From Pratylenchus scribneri (lineage: Eukaryota; Nematoda; Chromadorea; Rhabditida; Pratylenchidae), in NCBI GenBank assembly GCA_030063045.1, contig JAQSEB010000008.1:2046001-2110000 (forward strand): a stretch of DNA of 64,000 bases, read 5' to 3'. Below the pieces are notes generated by a model, which did no database searches, had not been told where the DNA came from, and saw nothing but the letters and a program-made list of their open reading frames with translations. The position numbers and the translations under genes were made by a program. Shown here piece after piece: positions 12,099-25,597 of the stretch. How positions within the stretch are numbered: the stretch's first letter is position 1; every line of letters begins with the position of its first letter.

Positions 12099-14259
12099 TT
12101 AAGGTGATCCGGTCAAGAAGAAGCCCTCGTCTTCTGGGAAAATTGAACCCGAATTTGTGCCGCCGCCTCCATTTCCACCAGCCATTTGTCTCTCTTTCCC
12201 TTTTTGAATATAATTCTTTTCGATGCTGCAAATTATGGGAATATTTTTCGAATAATTTCCCTCAAAAAAACTCACAAATTTGGATTGAGGCGAATTGCCT
12301 CATCGAATGAGCCGATTGTGCGTGCCAATTGAATGACATCCCCAATTGCCGAGTCAATATCCTCCTTTGATGGTTCTTTATGGCCACCGGTATCCATTTT
12401 CTCGGTAAAAACCACAGTTTGAGTTTGTCCATCAATTTGGGCGGTTAATTGGCCATTTTGGCGAAGGCGCAAAATTATTTGTTCCACATTTTCCACCGTC
12501 CCATCATTATTCGGCAAATGGGCCATTCGGGCAACATCGTTGAGTTGCAAGGATACGAAAATCTAAAAAAAAAGAATTAACATCCAAAAAATAATTTCAT
12601 ACATTTCCAAGTCGTTTGACCGCATTGTCTCGACAAACATTGATCAAAACTTTCATTAATCCAACATTTTGGTCCTAAAAATGCATTTGAATTAGGATAT
12701 GTATAAAATTTGTGGAAAATACCTTTGCGAAAATTGTTTGTTTTTCATGCAAATATTCAGTCAAAATTGCAACAATATCCTTCTTATTCTCTTGCGCTTT
12801 TTGGATTAAAGTAGGCAATTTTACGTAGACATTGGCCAATGACAAAAAACTTCGCTGAATGACCGCAGTTCGATAAGTGGGAAGAGAACTATAATAATGA
12901 AAAATGGTTTTAATAATTAATTTAATATTTTACTTACTCAAATGGCTTCTTTCGTCCAATAATCAGCGAAATTATGTAAAATTTCTTCAATGCTTCCAAA
13001 ACAATGGCCGAATGTTTTTTAATCGGCAAGCAAATTGCATGTTCCAAGAAAAAGACGGAATCCTCCCATTTTTCCAATGCTCCATAAATCATTGCGCCGT
13101 AATAGAAATAAAGGAGAACATTTCGCCTTTTGAAGAGTGCTTAAATTAGCCAAAAATAAAATTATTAAAAATAATCAAAAATTTACTCTGTGTTGATTTT
13201 GGTTCTTCCGATTTCATTCCAAGTGAGCCGGACATTGTGTTGACGGCTGAAAATAATTCAAAAATAAGGCAAAATTGAATAATGGATTTTACCATTTTTA
13301 AAAAAACTAACAGCCGATGAGGTAATACTGCCTCCAGCGGAAGATGGCTGAATTGGTGTTATGGACGATTGATTTGAAGAATTCTCACTGGAACTAACCT
13401 TTAAATATATTTTTTAAAATTAAAAATTCTTTAAATTAAATTACTCCATTAGTTTTGTCTGTCACCCATTCATTCGGTTGATTTGCCATTATTCCACCAC
13501 TTCCGCCGCCAAAATTCCAATTTGTTGATTGTTTGAACAACTCAATGGCATCCAATTCCAAAAATGGCAAAATACGGTCAAAATAGCGAGCTTTGAGGCA
13601 AAGACCTAAAATTATCAGAAATTAAATTTAATATTTACTCAAAAAAATACAAAATAGAAGTGAATGCAAATTGGTGAGATGACTTGGATTTCCATTTGTG
13701 TAGGCCAAAATTGCTGATTCCATCAAGGTTATTCCCCAAATTGGATTATTCTTTTTCAACAATATTTGGGCAATATTTTCGAATAATCTGTCATCTTAAA
13801 TTGATTTTATTTATTTCCAAAATTAAAATATTCAAACAAATGTCCGGTGCCCAATGAAGTTGTTTTGCATCAAATCCTCCCAAAATTGCCTCCAAAGTTG
13901 GAATAAATTCTTGCAAATCTGCATCCGATTTCACTTTTGAAAACTAAAAAATAAATTTGTAAATTGTTCTTATTAAAAAAAACAAACTTTAGCATTCAAA
14001 ATGCAGACAATTCCCAGAGTGAATTGTGATGGATTTGAACCCGGACTCAAAACATTGATCATTCGATCTGCTTCCGCGGCCGACAATTTGTCCCCATTTT
14101 CTTCCAACCATTTTCGGCAAAATTGGGCCAATTCCTTCGATGTTCCTTTAAAATTTAGATAGAAAATAATTAAATATTAAAATAAACCAACCTTCCCCAG
14201 TCAAATTATGGATCGCTGGATAAATGCCTGCGAATTTACCATATTTGATTTTGCTTAAT
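12099..14259 (-). CDS. csn-3: COP9 signalosome complex subunit 3 (PCI domain)
   Basis: About ten exons joined by frame. From the N-terminal side: YGKFAGIYPAIHNLTGEG, TSKELAQFCRKWLEENGDK, KARYFDRILPFLELDAIEL, NVLLYFYYGAMIYGALEKW, PTYRTAVIQRSFLSLANVY, then the PCI/winged-helix part AVKRLGNIFVSLQLNDVARM, ILRLRQNGQLTAQIDGQTQ, and EAIRLNPNF|IEKNYIQKGK. The last exon is Gly-rich and ends EDEGFFLTGSP at 12099. Order and spacing follow CSN3 of other animals. The complex removes NEDD8 from cullins in the nucleus and cytosol. The first visible exon begins at a ctaattaag acceptor near 14259 with no in-frame ATG, so the true start exon was not found. It lies about 220 bases downstream of SMC4 on the same strand. 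Confidence 0.85.
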
Positions 14260-14481
14260 TAGAATATATTTATTATAATAAAATTATACAATTTGTTCAA
14301 TAAATATTTGGTACAGAAAATAATCAACCAATTCAAATTAAAATAAATTAATATTTAAATAATTTATTGGAGATCGAAGGCAAAATTACTTTAAATGTGA
14401 GATATCAATCAATGGTGAACGAAAGATATAATTAAAATGTCATCATTCATAAATATCATTTTACTTCCCAATAATCTCATC

Positions 14482-17400
14482 TCAATTCGCATTCACTTCC
14501 AATTTGGCCAATCTATAAAAATCGTTGTATTTGATTGAAAAAGTAAGCTTATTAAACCGTGTAATGTTATTATTTGTCGTTGAATGGTGGTCAACGCAAA
14601 TATTTTTGGTGCAATCTTTCACTTTGAATATTCCAATCAATCGATCCGCTTTTTCGTACATTTGATTGCGCAGCGAAATGACAATGAATTGGGCATTTCG
14701 AGTGCGTTCCTAAATTGCAAAATTACATTCATTTTATCGGATAAATTCATTACCAAAAGATAATTGGCAATGATGGAAACATTGCGGAAATCCAATGCCG
14801 CATCGATTTCGTCCATTACATAGAGTGGAGTTGGCTTATAATGATGCAAACCGAACACCAATGAAAGGGAGGCCAGCGTCTTTTCCCCGCCGGAAAGATT
14901 TGTAATTTGTTTCCATGACTTTTTAGGCGGTCGGACATTGAATGCAATTCCCTCCGAAAATGGGTCCAATGAGTCGACCAATTCCAGGGAAACATCGCCT
15001 TGAATTGTGATCATTTGATATGTGGTCCGTAAATGGGTGGCAATTTGTTGGAATCCTTCCATGAATTCGTACAATCTTTGCTTCTTCAATCGGTCATGGA
15101 ATTCCCTGTGTCGTTCGCGCATTTCATTGATTTGGTTCAAAGTGCCCAATTCACGTTCATATCGACTCAACTATTATATTTAAATATTTAATTAGTTTTA
15201 TTTTTTATTTACCTTTTGATTATATTCAATCACAATGGCCAAATTTATTCGATTCTTCTTCCTTTTCGATTCCAATATTTCCAAATCCCTTTCCAATTGG
15301 TCCATGTCGAATTCGCGAATTCTTTCTTCATCCAATTTTGGCAATCCAATAAAACATTTTTGGTGTAAATATGAATTCATTGGGGGTTGTTTTGGTGCTG
15401 CCGAAACATTTGATGAATTGTGTCTTCGCACGGATCGAGACGATGAAGTATTGGCCAAACTTTGATTATTCCCTCCTTCTTCTTCTTCATCCACTTCCAT
15501 CCTTTCCTCCTCCTCCACTTCTTCCTCTTCTTCATTTTCATCAATTTCCATTTGCATTCGATTCTGTGATTGATTCTAAAAAATCTTTCACAATTTTTAA
15601 TAAATTTTACATATTCTTGATCCAATTGCATTTGATCCTCCTCTGCCCGAAAACAATCCTCCAAAAATTTGTCCAATCCATCATTGCCAATTTCTGATTG
15701 TTTTGATGCTTTTCGTTGAACCAATTGTGAATTTTCATTGTCCAAAATGTTCTCATCATTTTCTTCTTCCCCCTCTTCTCGTTCATCCTCCATTTGCAGA
15801 GTTAATGTTGGAATTTCCTTCGACAATGTTTGCATCAATTTTTTCAATTTATAAAGTCTCAATTTTGATATCTAATAAAATTTAAATTAAATAATGAATT
15901 ATTATTAAATTAATTTTGACCTTTGTTTGATATGTTTTCAATTTATTTTCCAATGCTGCCAATTCCGACATCATTTTTTTCTGTTCCCTTTGCAATTCCT
16001 CCACCCTTTTTTGCAATTCCAATTCCTCGTCATTTCTCTCACCGATTGATTGCAAAAATTCATTCAGCGTTTCTCTGGCATTTTCCAATTCCGTTCTTTG
16101 TTGATTTATTAAATCCTCCAATTCCTTTATTTGATCTTTTGCATTCGTATTTCTTTCGGTGGCCGCCTCCATTTGTCTTTCAATATCCTATCAAATTTTG
16201 GAATATATCCTTCATTTAATATTTCCTTACCTTCAAGTCCTGCTCCAAATTGCGCATTTTGGTTTGGGCTTTTGCCTTATTCCGTTCGCTGGATGCAATA
16301 TTTGCCCTTTCTTTGTTTATTCCATTTTCGGCTTCCTTTTTCAGTTCCTCTGCTTCCGCTTTTCGTCTTTTATAAGGCCCCGCAATTTTTTCCTCCACTT
16401 CATTAATTCGGTCATTTATGGCCATCACTTTTGTTCGTAATGTGTCCGTTTCTTTAGCAATTTTGTCGCTTTCTTAATTTATTAATCAATTTTATATGAA
16501 TATTTTGGTTAAAAACTAACGAATTTTGAATTGTTGGACTTCTTGTTCGGCTTTTCTCACTTCTTCCGGATTTGTTGTTGAATTTATCACTGTCCTTTTT
16601 TGCGCTTCTATTTGCTTTTTAAGCTCATTTATTTTCGATTTATTATTCTAAATTCATTCAATTTAATTTGAATATTTTAATTTAATTTAAACCTCAATTT
16701 CCAATTTCAAATCTCTGATCGAATTTTTATGTTTCCGCAAATCCTCCTGTCTATGTTGCAATTCCAAATCCAATTGGGCACATTCTCTTCTAATTCCACT
16801 CAATTCCCCTTCCGCATTGTTCAATTCTTGGCCCAATCCGGCGATTTGTTGTCTTCGTTCTTCATCGTTGGCTTTGGCATCACGGCTGGTATTCACTCGA
16901 ACTTCACGGCCAATTTTACTTCTAAAAAACATACAAAAAATGATAAAATAAATAAATTGACCTCTGCGATGGATTTCCACCACCGGTCATTGCACCGGAC
17001 ACATCGACAAGCTAAAATATTTGAATATTTATTCATTAAATATTTTCCCAATTTTTACTTCTCCTTTCAATGTGACCGTCTTCCATCGCCGCCCACCTCC
17101 CATTGCAACGCGGGTTGCCGTTTCGATGTCATCGGCCACCAATGATTCACCAAGAACATAGAAAAATGCTGGCAAAACCTAAATTCACAAATTAATTTTG
17201 AATTAATTAAATTAATTTGTTAATTTAAACTTGTTCATCATTGACACGGATGAGGTCAATAAGGCGCGGCGTATTTTCGGGAGTGGCGGGGACTTTTCGA
17301 ATTTGTGGCCAAAAATGTTGCTGTTTATTCAATGCCATAAATGTGGCCGTTCCCAATTGTTCGGATTTGAGCAATTCAATGCATAATTGTCCGGTGTCGA

Positions 17401-19773
17401 CATTATCCACCACAATATAATCCAATTGGGGGAAATTTGTGGAAATTGTCACTTCATATTTCTCATCAATTCCACCCAAATCACCCTTAAAAAAAATAAA
17501 TTCATCTTTAATATTCTTCTCACCAATCGTCCAAGAATTCCGGGAATTTCTCCGTTTCTTTTGACTTCCATCAATCTATTCAGCATTTTATTATTGCTGT
17601 GGTAATTTTCCTCCGTTTGTTTGAATTCTTCGTGTTGACGACGTAATTCTCGGATTCTTTCATCCAATCGAATTTCCCTTTCCCTCAAATTTTTTAATCG
17701 GTCCGTTTTTCCTTCGAATGTTGATTCCAATTCCGGCAATTGTCCCTCTAATTGGGCAAATTCCCTGTAAAAATCAATTAAATTAATTCTTATTTAGATT
17801 TACCTTACCTTTCATTCTTTGTCAAAATTTCTTCCGTATCCCGCAATTCTGCTTGGAATGTGTCGAATTTCCTTCGCTGTGTTTCCTCTTCCCTTCTCAA
17901 ATTCAAAAGTCTCTCCTGGGCCATTGCCAACTTTAATTTTTATTTATAATTTTATTTTTAATTTTCCCTCCATTTTTACATTGCCATTTAATCGATCTTC
18001 TTCTGCGGTTATTTTCGCAAGATTTTTCTCTATTTCTGCTTTTTCACTTTCCTCTTTGTTGACCGCCGCCCGAACTTCTTCCAATTTTTGCATCAAAATT
18101 GGTGAACATTCCTTCACAAAAAATAATTATATTTTATTAATCCAAAAAAAACTTCAATTTCGGTGTTTGCTTGCTCAAATTGTTGCCGATATTCCTCAAT
18201 CTTTTTCTGCGATTTTTCTGGGCCCAATTCAAGTTCAGCAAACTAAAAGAATTAATTGAAATCAAATAAATTAATTTACCTTTTCTTTTTCCCTTTCAAT
18301 ATCTGCCATCAATTTTTCGCGTCGACCTTCGAATCTTTTTATGTCATTTTCCGTCTTTTCGATTATTTGTTCCTGCGCTGCTTTTTGTTTTTCCATTGTT
18401 TGCATTGTTTCGTGGCATTTATCCAATTTGCTAAATATTTTTTTAATCCACAATTAAATTATTCTAAATTAAACCTCTGCAATTGTTGTCTTTCCTTTGA
18501 AATTTGTTTTGCTTTATTTGTAATTTCCTTCAATTTCTCCTTCGATTCCCACAATTCTTCGTCCATTTTTGCTTTATTTGCCTTCTTTTCCGTTAATTTC
18601 GCATCCACTTTTAACCTTAATTAATTTTTATTTAATTAAATTGAATAAAAATGAAATTTACTTTTTGGAATTGTAAATTTTATTCGAAACACATGTGATG
18701 GCATTTTCAAGTCGCATTTGGCCTAATACTTCCCTAACCGGCTTATCCAATTGCATTTTCTCCTTTTCACTGTGTTGAACTCTTTGTAATTGAATAACTC
18801 GCCGTTCATTGATTTTCTCAATTTTATTTTGCAATTTTCCAATCAATGATTTGAGACGACTTGATCCAATAATATCCTCCAAATATTCCAACATTCCTTC
18901 CTCATCCTCCTTTTCAGCCTTCGGTTTCATCATTGAAATTTGTTCAACTTCGCCCTTAAAAATAAATTAATAATTAAATTTAATTATTATTTTTTATTAA
19001 ACCTGAAGAATCAAAAAACGATTATGGACCAAATCGATGCCATTTGTGCGGAGCAATTCGGAAACATCCTTGAATTTCACTGTTCTTCCATTCAATGTGT
19101 ACCTTCACAAATATTTATAATAAAATGGTTAAAATTGGCTAAAACCAACTTGCTTGAACTGTCTTTGTATGCAGTCCGCGACACAGAAATATCACTTCCT
19201 TCAACTTTTATGAAACCAGTATTTACTTCTGCCTATAAATTTTATGAATAAATTGTGATTAAATTTTCATTTATACATTGTCGATAATTTTGCAAAAATG
19301 CACGGTGACTGTGCAAAAATGAAGATTATCGCGATTTGCGGATGAATGGATGAGCACACTGATCTTCTTTGAACGAATTTTCGATGCCCTATAGCCAAAA
19401 ACGAACAATAAGGCATCAATAACATTGCTCTTTCCACTTCCATTTGGTCCGATAATTGAGGTGAAACACTAAAATTGAAATTAATAATCCAGAACAAATA
19501 AATAAAAACCTTATGAAATGGTCCAATTATTTGTTTTCCATAATACGATTTGAAATTCTCCACTTCAATATGCGAAATCACCAGCCTCTCATCCCCTTCT
19601 TTAAATTCCGTTGACTGAGGCCTTGGTGGAATTTCAACATTCAATAAATCATCATTTTCATCAAATTCATAGTTGCCTTGCGTTTGTTGATCATCGTCGA
19701 TTTCCATTTCATCTTGTTGTGATTGTTGCTGCACAGGGGCAGGATTGTCTCGATTTTTTGCCTTTCGTGGCAT
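14482..19773 (-). CDS. smc-4: SMC4 condensin ATPase (structural maintenance of chromosomes 4)
   Basis: A gene of about 20 exons, with an N-terminal acidic leader (MPRKAKNRDNPAPVQQQ...). Key elements: VENFKSYYGKQIIGPFHK then SIIGPNGSGKSNVIDA (Walker A, about 19450); the SMC4-typical block MMKPKAEKEDEEGMLEYLED (about 18930); two long coiled coils separated by a hinge (GIDEKYEVTI...YIVVDNVDTGQ, and MGGGRRWKTVTLKGE, about 17480-17045); then the ABC signature NLSGGEKTLASLSLVF, Walker B LYVMDEIDAALDF (about 14900-14790) and ERTRNAQFIVISLRNQMY, ending KLEVNAN at 14482. SMC4 pairs with SMC2 in condensin and compacts mitotic chromosomes; in Caenorhabditis it also serves dosage compensation through a paralogue. 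The Glu-rich insert near 15550-15380 is longer than I would expect. Confidence 0.95.
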
Positions 19774-21098
19774 CTTTTTTTGAATAAACTAATCTAAAGA
19801 TTTAGTATAAATTTATTAGTAGTTGGATAGGAAATAGGATAAATAAAAGAAAAGCAAATAAAAAACGAATTTCACCAATTAATTCGGTTCAGTTAATGTA
19901 GTCTTCATCTAATGAATGCTTTGAGTTCGCTTTTTTAAAGTTTAAAACCTTTTCACATTAGGGATCGGGATTCGACATTCGAGATTGATTGATTAGATAT
20001 TCGGATCTGATTCACAAAACACAAAACAAGCTTAAGCAAGCACGCCGCACGCTGCACGTCATTATATCCTAAAAATTTCAAATCGCCAATAATTAGAATT
20101 TAAAGAAATAAATGAATATCGTTTTGGTATCGTAGTCCTTGGTCTGGGTTTTGTTAGATTTTGGTTGGTTTTGGCCGCTATTTCATGCTTTATTCTCTTG
20201 AGGTGATGATTATAATTAAATGATAAATTTTTCAATGATTTGGATGGGAAATTGTTTTGAATTAAATAAGATGAATATATAAATTTTACCTAAATTCCAC
20301 CAGAAAAATTTTACTCAAAACTTTCCAATGTCACTGCGCAACTTGACCTATAATACGGCATTTTTGCATCCAATTCACCTTCTGCCATTCACCTGCTTTA
20401 TCTCGGTTCCATCCCCGTAAAAGGAGAGATGTATTTTCCTCTCAAACTACCGAATCGAATATCCATACCACATCCCCTTTCGACCCTATGCAAACATTTA
20501 TCTACCCGAATCTTTTAATCCCATTTTAGCAAGGGAATCAAAGTGGATGAAGAAGATGCAAGATTTGCAAAAAAATCATCTCCAGCTTCAGCTTCACTCT
20601 CCTGTTTATTGCCCTGACGAAAAGCATGCCTTTTCTCCATTCTTCGATTGTCCATTCCATAATTCACATCCCCCAAATGGAATTCCTTTAATTCCTTCCT
20701 AATTCCTCTTCCACCTCATCCAAATGCCTTTGTTTCTGTAGATGGAAAAATAATTGTTCCACGCTTGATGGCTTTTTCGCTCCCTTCTTCATTTTTCTCA
20801 CCTGTTAATCGGAATAATTGACTCCATAAAATTTGGATGGCTCGATTCGCTCATTTTCTTGGCATTCCCCTTCCAAAGGGCATATAATAAAATCCCCCTT
20901 TATTATGATAAACCAATTTTATTACCAAATAATTATTGACCTTCAAACCCATATATAAATAAAATAAATGCATTTTTGGCCATTGCCCATTTGGCCATTT
21001 CATTGAGGGGAATGAAAGTGGTCAAGGTTTGTGGAAATTTATGGTGGATTAAACAATTTTAATTCCCTCTAAGTTTATTCAAATTTTGTTGTTTTCAA
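19774..21098. other. intergenic between SMC4 and the BPI-like gene
   Basis: About 1.3 kb separating two divergently read genes. It contains AT-rich DNA, short pyrimidine-rich stretches and several ATGs that open only short frames. It must contain the SMC4 promoter. I see no additional gene. Confidence 0.5.
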
Positions 21099-24000
21099 AT
21101 GTTTTTATTGAATTTGTTCTCACCGATCCCGATTCCCATTCGCCCATCCCAATTGTGCCCAATCGTGATCCGGTGCCGAGAAGATTAACGCCACCACCTC
21201 CACCGCCTAGCAGCCCTTCACCAGTAAATTTTGTCTCGAAATTGAATGAATTTATTTTGCCTTAAGTTCGCCTGGAATGGTTGGTCTTCTCATTTGCCAG
21301 GATTTGGCCAAACAAATTGGCCAAATTCCCTACTCGGCTTTCCCTCTCTCTTTCCTGGTCCAATATCTGCTGAAGAATCAGCCGCAAATACATTGCAAAG
21401 AGAGGAAAAAAGTTTGGTGGAAAAAGAATTGAATTCAACGATAATGACGAATTCATCTTCGACTCAAATTCCACAACAATTTGTTGGCATTCGGGTGGAA
21501 CTAATCCAATTTCCTTTTTTAATATTCATTTTCCTTTAAGGCTCGTTTTAATCCGCCAATTTTCGAGGAGATTTCTCGCCTTTTCTGTAATCCATCAAAT
21601 TCATTTTATTATATTTATTTTCCATCTCCAGACAGTGTTTTCAACCATGAGGCCCAGCATATTCAAATTCGTCCACAAAAACAATGTTTTGCTGAAGGCT
21701 GTTTTCGGTTGCACACTTTCCGCATTGTGGGCTTCCAAAGGCCACGGGCCATCACCCTCAAACCGTTGGCCCCCAATCTACTTTTGTTGAATATTCTTTC
21801 ATTTGATGTGGACATTGAAAGTGAATAGATGAATGAAGGAGGAAAGGGAATTAATGAATATTTAAAGGTCTTCTGAATGGGAATATTCAATTATTGTTGA
21901 CAGCCGTCCCCGTGACCGGCAATTTCCAGGCCAATACACGGCAACTCTCAATTACGGCACTTTTTGATCTTCAAAAGGATCAAAATAAAGTTTGGCACTT
22001 TAAAAATAACCAAAATTGCCCAAAATTTTCGGTGCCATATTTGAGGATGGCCAGTTGTGAATTGCGAAGTGGAACAGTGAGCACAAAAGTGTCAAATTTG
22101 GGTCTGCTGACTGATTCGATCAATTTGAAATACAAAGTTGCAGGAGGAAATAATCAAATGGAATTGATTTTTGAACATTTTTAGACAGAAATGTTGGAAA
22201 AAGCGAGGGAATTGATAACATCGACAATTTGCGAGACAATTTCGGATACAATTCGGGAAAGGGTGAACCAAGTGTTGCGCCGTATTCCAAGGGCCATTTC
22301 GGTGGCCACAATTTTGGGCGCATTTTCCGCCGATCCGTCAGCCAATTGTTCGGGAAATAGGCCATCCCCCCTTCCTCCTTCACCGACAATTTCATTCCAA
22401 TTTGATGCTCCTCCTCAACGATTCTTCAGCAATAAATTGACATTGGCATATGGGCCCAATCAAAGAGTGGGCGGAGTCAATGCCAATGGATGGAATCGCC
22501 GATTTTGGAGAGGCCAATGGCAAAGGAGGAGGAGGAAAAGGGGAATGGAAATGATTGGCCCGGAGAAAATGGAACAAAGGGGAAAAGGGAATGTGGAAGA
22601 AAGTAATTTTAAAATACAATAAATGTTGATGATTGGATTGAATTTAGTTACGGGCGAAACAATCAAACAGAATAAAATTGAAATTGAGGCAGAAAATAAT
22701 GAGAAGCAAAATGGGACGACGACGACAATGGCAACCGAAATTCGATTGAGGGAGCCATCAATAATAAGTGGGAAAAAGGGAAAAGGAACTCATCAAAATG
22801 GAGGATGCACTAATATGCCTTCAACACATTCCGTTTTGTTGGATTTTCTCGATTTGGTTTGGCCACACAAATAATTTCCTTCATTTTAAATGTTTCATTT
22901 GAGGATACTTTGGGCCAAATTTTCATTGAAATGGATTTTGTTGATTCCAACGCTGGCCAAGACTTTTTTGGTGTTGGATTAAGCGGCGATGTCTACCTTC
23001 GAATGCCACATCAAGTAAATATCCAAATATTTAATTCATCCCAATCAAAAAAGGTCAGCTATGTTGGGGGCGGTGTGCGCGAAGTTTTGATGGGATCGGC
23101 CCTTTGGGAAAAATCATCAAAAAATGAAAGCAATGAAATTAAGGGAAAAGAGAATAATGGGGAGGAGGCCGAGGAGGAGGACAAATCATTGTTGATGAAG
23201 GAAATGGACGATGGAGATGGCCAAAAACAAAGGCAATTTCCTCCAATCCTGCCATTCCCCAGTCCATCCACATTCCGAAAAACATTGGAAATTATTTTCT
23301 CGGATTTAACCGCAAATTTGGTTCTTCTCCAGGCCCACAGGTATTTTTGGAATAATTTTGAGTCCAAATTACTTTTGGAAGGGCAAAATTGTTGAAAGTT
23401 CGAATTGGAATGGAATCCAGTTTATTTGGGCCAATGCTCAAAACCAGCTGTGGGCCAGATGAAGTTTGTTTGGGCGATTCGGTGCCGGAGGCCGGTGAAA
23501 AATATCCAAATGAACAATTGGAATTGGAAGTTGGATTTAATAATAAATAAATTTGAATATATTCTCAGGTGGAATCGGTGCAACCGCCCAGAATTAAATT
23601 CACCAAAGGTCATTTTTGGATGGATTTTTTGCATTTCCCAATTAATAATTTCCCCAGATTTGGCTTCCCTTTCATTGATTGGAGCTGCCACATTCTTTTT
23701 GGCCCGAAATCATCAACCAATTGCTCGAATTCCCTTCACCGGCCTCATTGAATTGACCATTCGGAGTACATTGTTGCCGGAAAGGTCAAATGGCACAAAT
23801 GAATATCAAAGTCGACGAAACAAAGTGGAAGGTGAATAATTTTATAATGTCCTAATCCAATTATTCCCCACTTTTAGTGAATTTATCCATTCCTAAATTG
23901 GAAATTCTGGAGGATGTTGATTTCTTTGAATTGCCAGCCTCGATGCTGGAAGGATTCCGTGATGCAGCACGTGGTGCCATTTTGAACAGTGCGGCGAAGG

Positions 24001-24267
24001 CATTGGCCACAGGTTGTGTTGGCCATTGGCCAATTCCACTCAAAATGTCATTTTTACATAAAAGGTGTCCCATTGGATGCATTGGAAAGAAGACTTTGCC
24101 CTTGGGGAATTTGGCATCCGGGAATTCAACTGTTGAAGGATGGGATTGTCCTTTTGAGTGCCGAATTGGACGCATACACCCTTCTTTTTGAGGATCCACA
24201 ACAAACAATGGCAAATATTGACTTTGGAGAACAAAATGGAAGGCAAAAATGCCCGGCTCCGGCATAA
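21099..24267 (+). CDS. BPI/LBP/CETP-family lipid-binding protein
   Basis: Exons join in frame through FNPPIFEEISRLF, HTFRIVGFQRPRAITLKP, VPVTGNFQANTRQLSITAL, ELRSGTVSTKVSNLGLL, then MLEKARELITSTICETISD (BPI N-domain end), the C-domain FVDSNAGQDFFGVGLSGDVY, LEIIFSDLTANLVLLQAHR, VRIGMESSLFGPMLKTSCG followed by PDEVCLGDSVPEAG, PPRIKFTKDLASLSLIGAAT, IPFTGLIELTIRST, and the end ATGVPLDALERR...HPGIQLLKDGIVLLSAEL, stop 24267. The order matches the two BPI domains of secreted lipid-transfer proteins such as LBP and worm NRF-5. A Glu/Asp/Lys-rich insert (EEAEEEDKSLLMKEMDDG, about 23165) and an earlier Arg-rich insert (WQRRRRKRGME) are unusual. The N-terminal exon with a signal peptide was not identified with confidence; 21099 is only the first plausible ATG. 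Confidence 0.78.
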
Positions 24268-25597
24268 AAATTATCACAAAAGAACTTTCTTTCATTTGAA
24301 TCTCTCATTTTATATAAAAAGTATCCCAAAATGTCCATCCATTTGGCACAATTCCTTTCCTTTAACCATCAATAAAATCTTTCCTCCATCCAAAATAACG
24401 CAATTCTCCTTCCCCTTTTCTGTTTTACTGCGCGAATTCCAGCGCCAAATAAATGGTTGGAAATTGGTTGATGAGAAAAGGATGGGGGAATGGGAAATTG
24501 GCGCCAATCAATCAAAAAGCAAAAGGCCAGTGGCTGGGGAGAGGGCGTAACGGGCCGCGCGGAATCGGGCGGCTGGAGGCAATGCTAAAATGGATGAATT
24601 CGTTTCTTTTTGGGGAGAAGAAAAGTTGAATGCTTTTTTGGGGTTTTCTTCAATTTTGGTGACTGCCTGGGAATTCACCCACCGAAAGAACGGCCAATTC
24701 CCATCTCATTGGATTCTGCCAAACCAAAACATGCTCTTTCCCCTCCCCCACCAAACCAGAAAGAAGTAATCCAATCCGGCCCTCCCTCCGTAAATCCCCT
24801 TTCCCTCATCGAATTCTGTTGGCATTCCATTCCCCTCCAATTGTTCCTTTCTTTTTACCTTCTCTCCCGTTAATCCTCTTTGAATTGACCAATGTTGCTG
24901 TTGGTCGCACTTTTTGTTGGAAAACTCATCTTGATGTGGTTTGAATGGAATGGAACCACCACAACGGAAAGGAAGGAAGGGTGACCGACCACTATTTTTA
25001 CGACCTCCAAAAAAAGTGCGACGCCGAATTACAGGAAAGGAAGGAAATCATTGGCGCGATGGATGGTTTTGAGGGGAAAGGGGTTTTGGTGGTTTTCATT
25101 TTAGTTGAATGGAAAAGGGGGCCGCCGGCTTCACATCCCCCACTTTTGGGCCCTTCCTTCCTTTCCCAACCCCTTTCCATTGCTATGGAAATATTCAATG
25201 CACATTTGAAATGGATGCGGCCGAAGGCCAATATGGGAAAGGGGGGCCTTTTTGCTGCCAGCCGATGACCGCCGGCCCCTTTTTCCCCTTTCTTTCCTCT
25301 TGGCTTCACTTTCCTTCTTCCTCTCGCGATGGTTTGCATCGTCGCAATGTCCCCGTTGACCAACTTGGCTTCAATGCAAACAAGAAGGGCAGCCGATGGA
25401 TTATGTGGCGAAGGAAAGTGGCCGCCCAATCGTTTGGTCATTCCTCCTTAATTCTTCATTCATTTATTATTCATTTCCTCCCTTCCCCTCCATATTTTCC
25501 CCGTCAATTTTAATTCCGCCGATCAATCCCCCGCGCCAACAAATTTGACTCCTCCTCAAAACCTTCATTTCCCAGAATAGCCAAAAATATAAAATAA
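24268..25597. other. intergenic, BPI-like gene to RhoGEF
   Basis: About 1.3 kb, with patches richer in GC than other intergenic DNA here (for example gggccgcgcggaatcgggcgg near 24552). Open frames occur on both strands but have no recognisable motif and no matching splice sites. Confidence 0.45.

Noticed and set aside
21246..24267. Synaptotagmin-like/SMP or tricalbin lipid-transfer protein
   Set aside because: The CLGDSVPEAG, LLKTSCG and GVPLDAL patterns and the two-domain order fit BPI/LBP/CETP, and no C2 domain is present.
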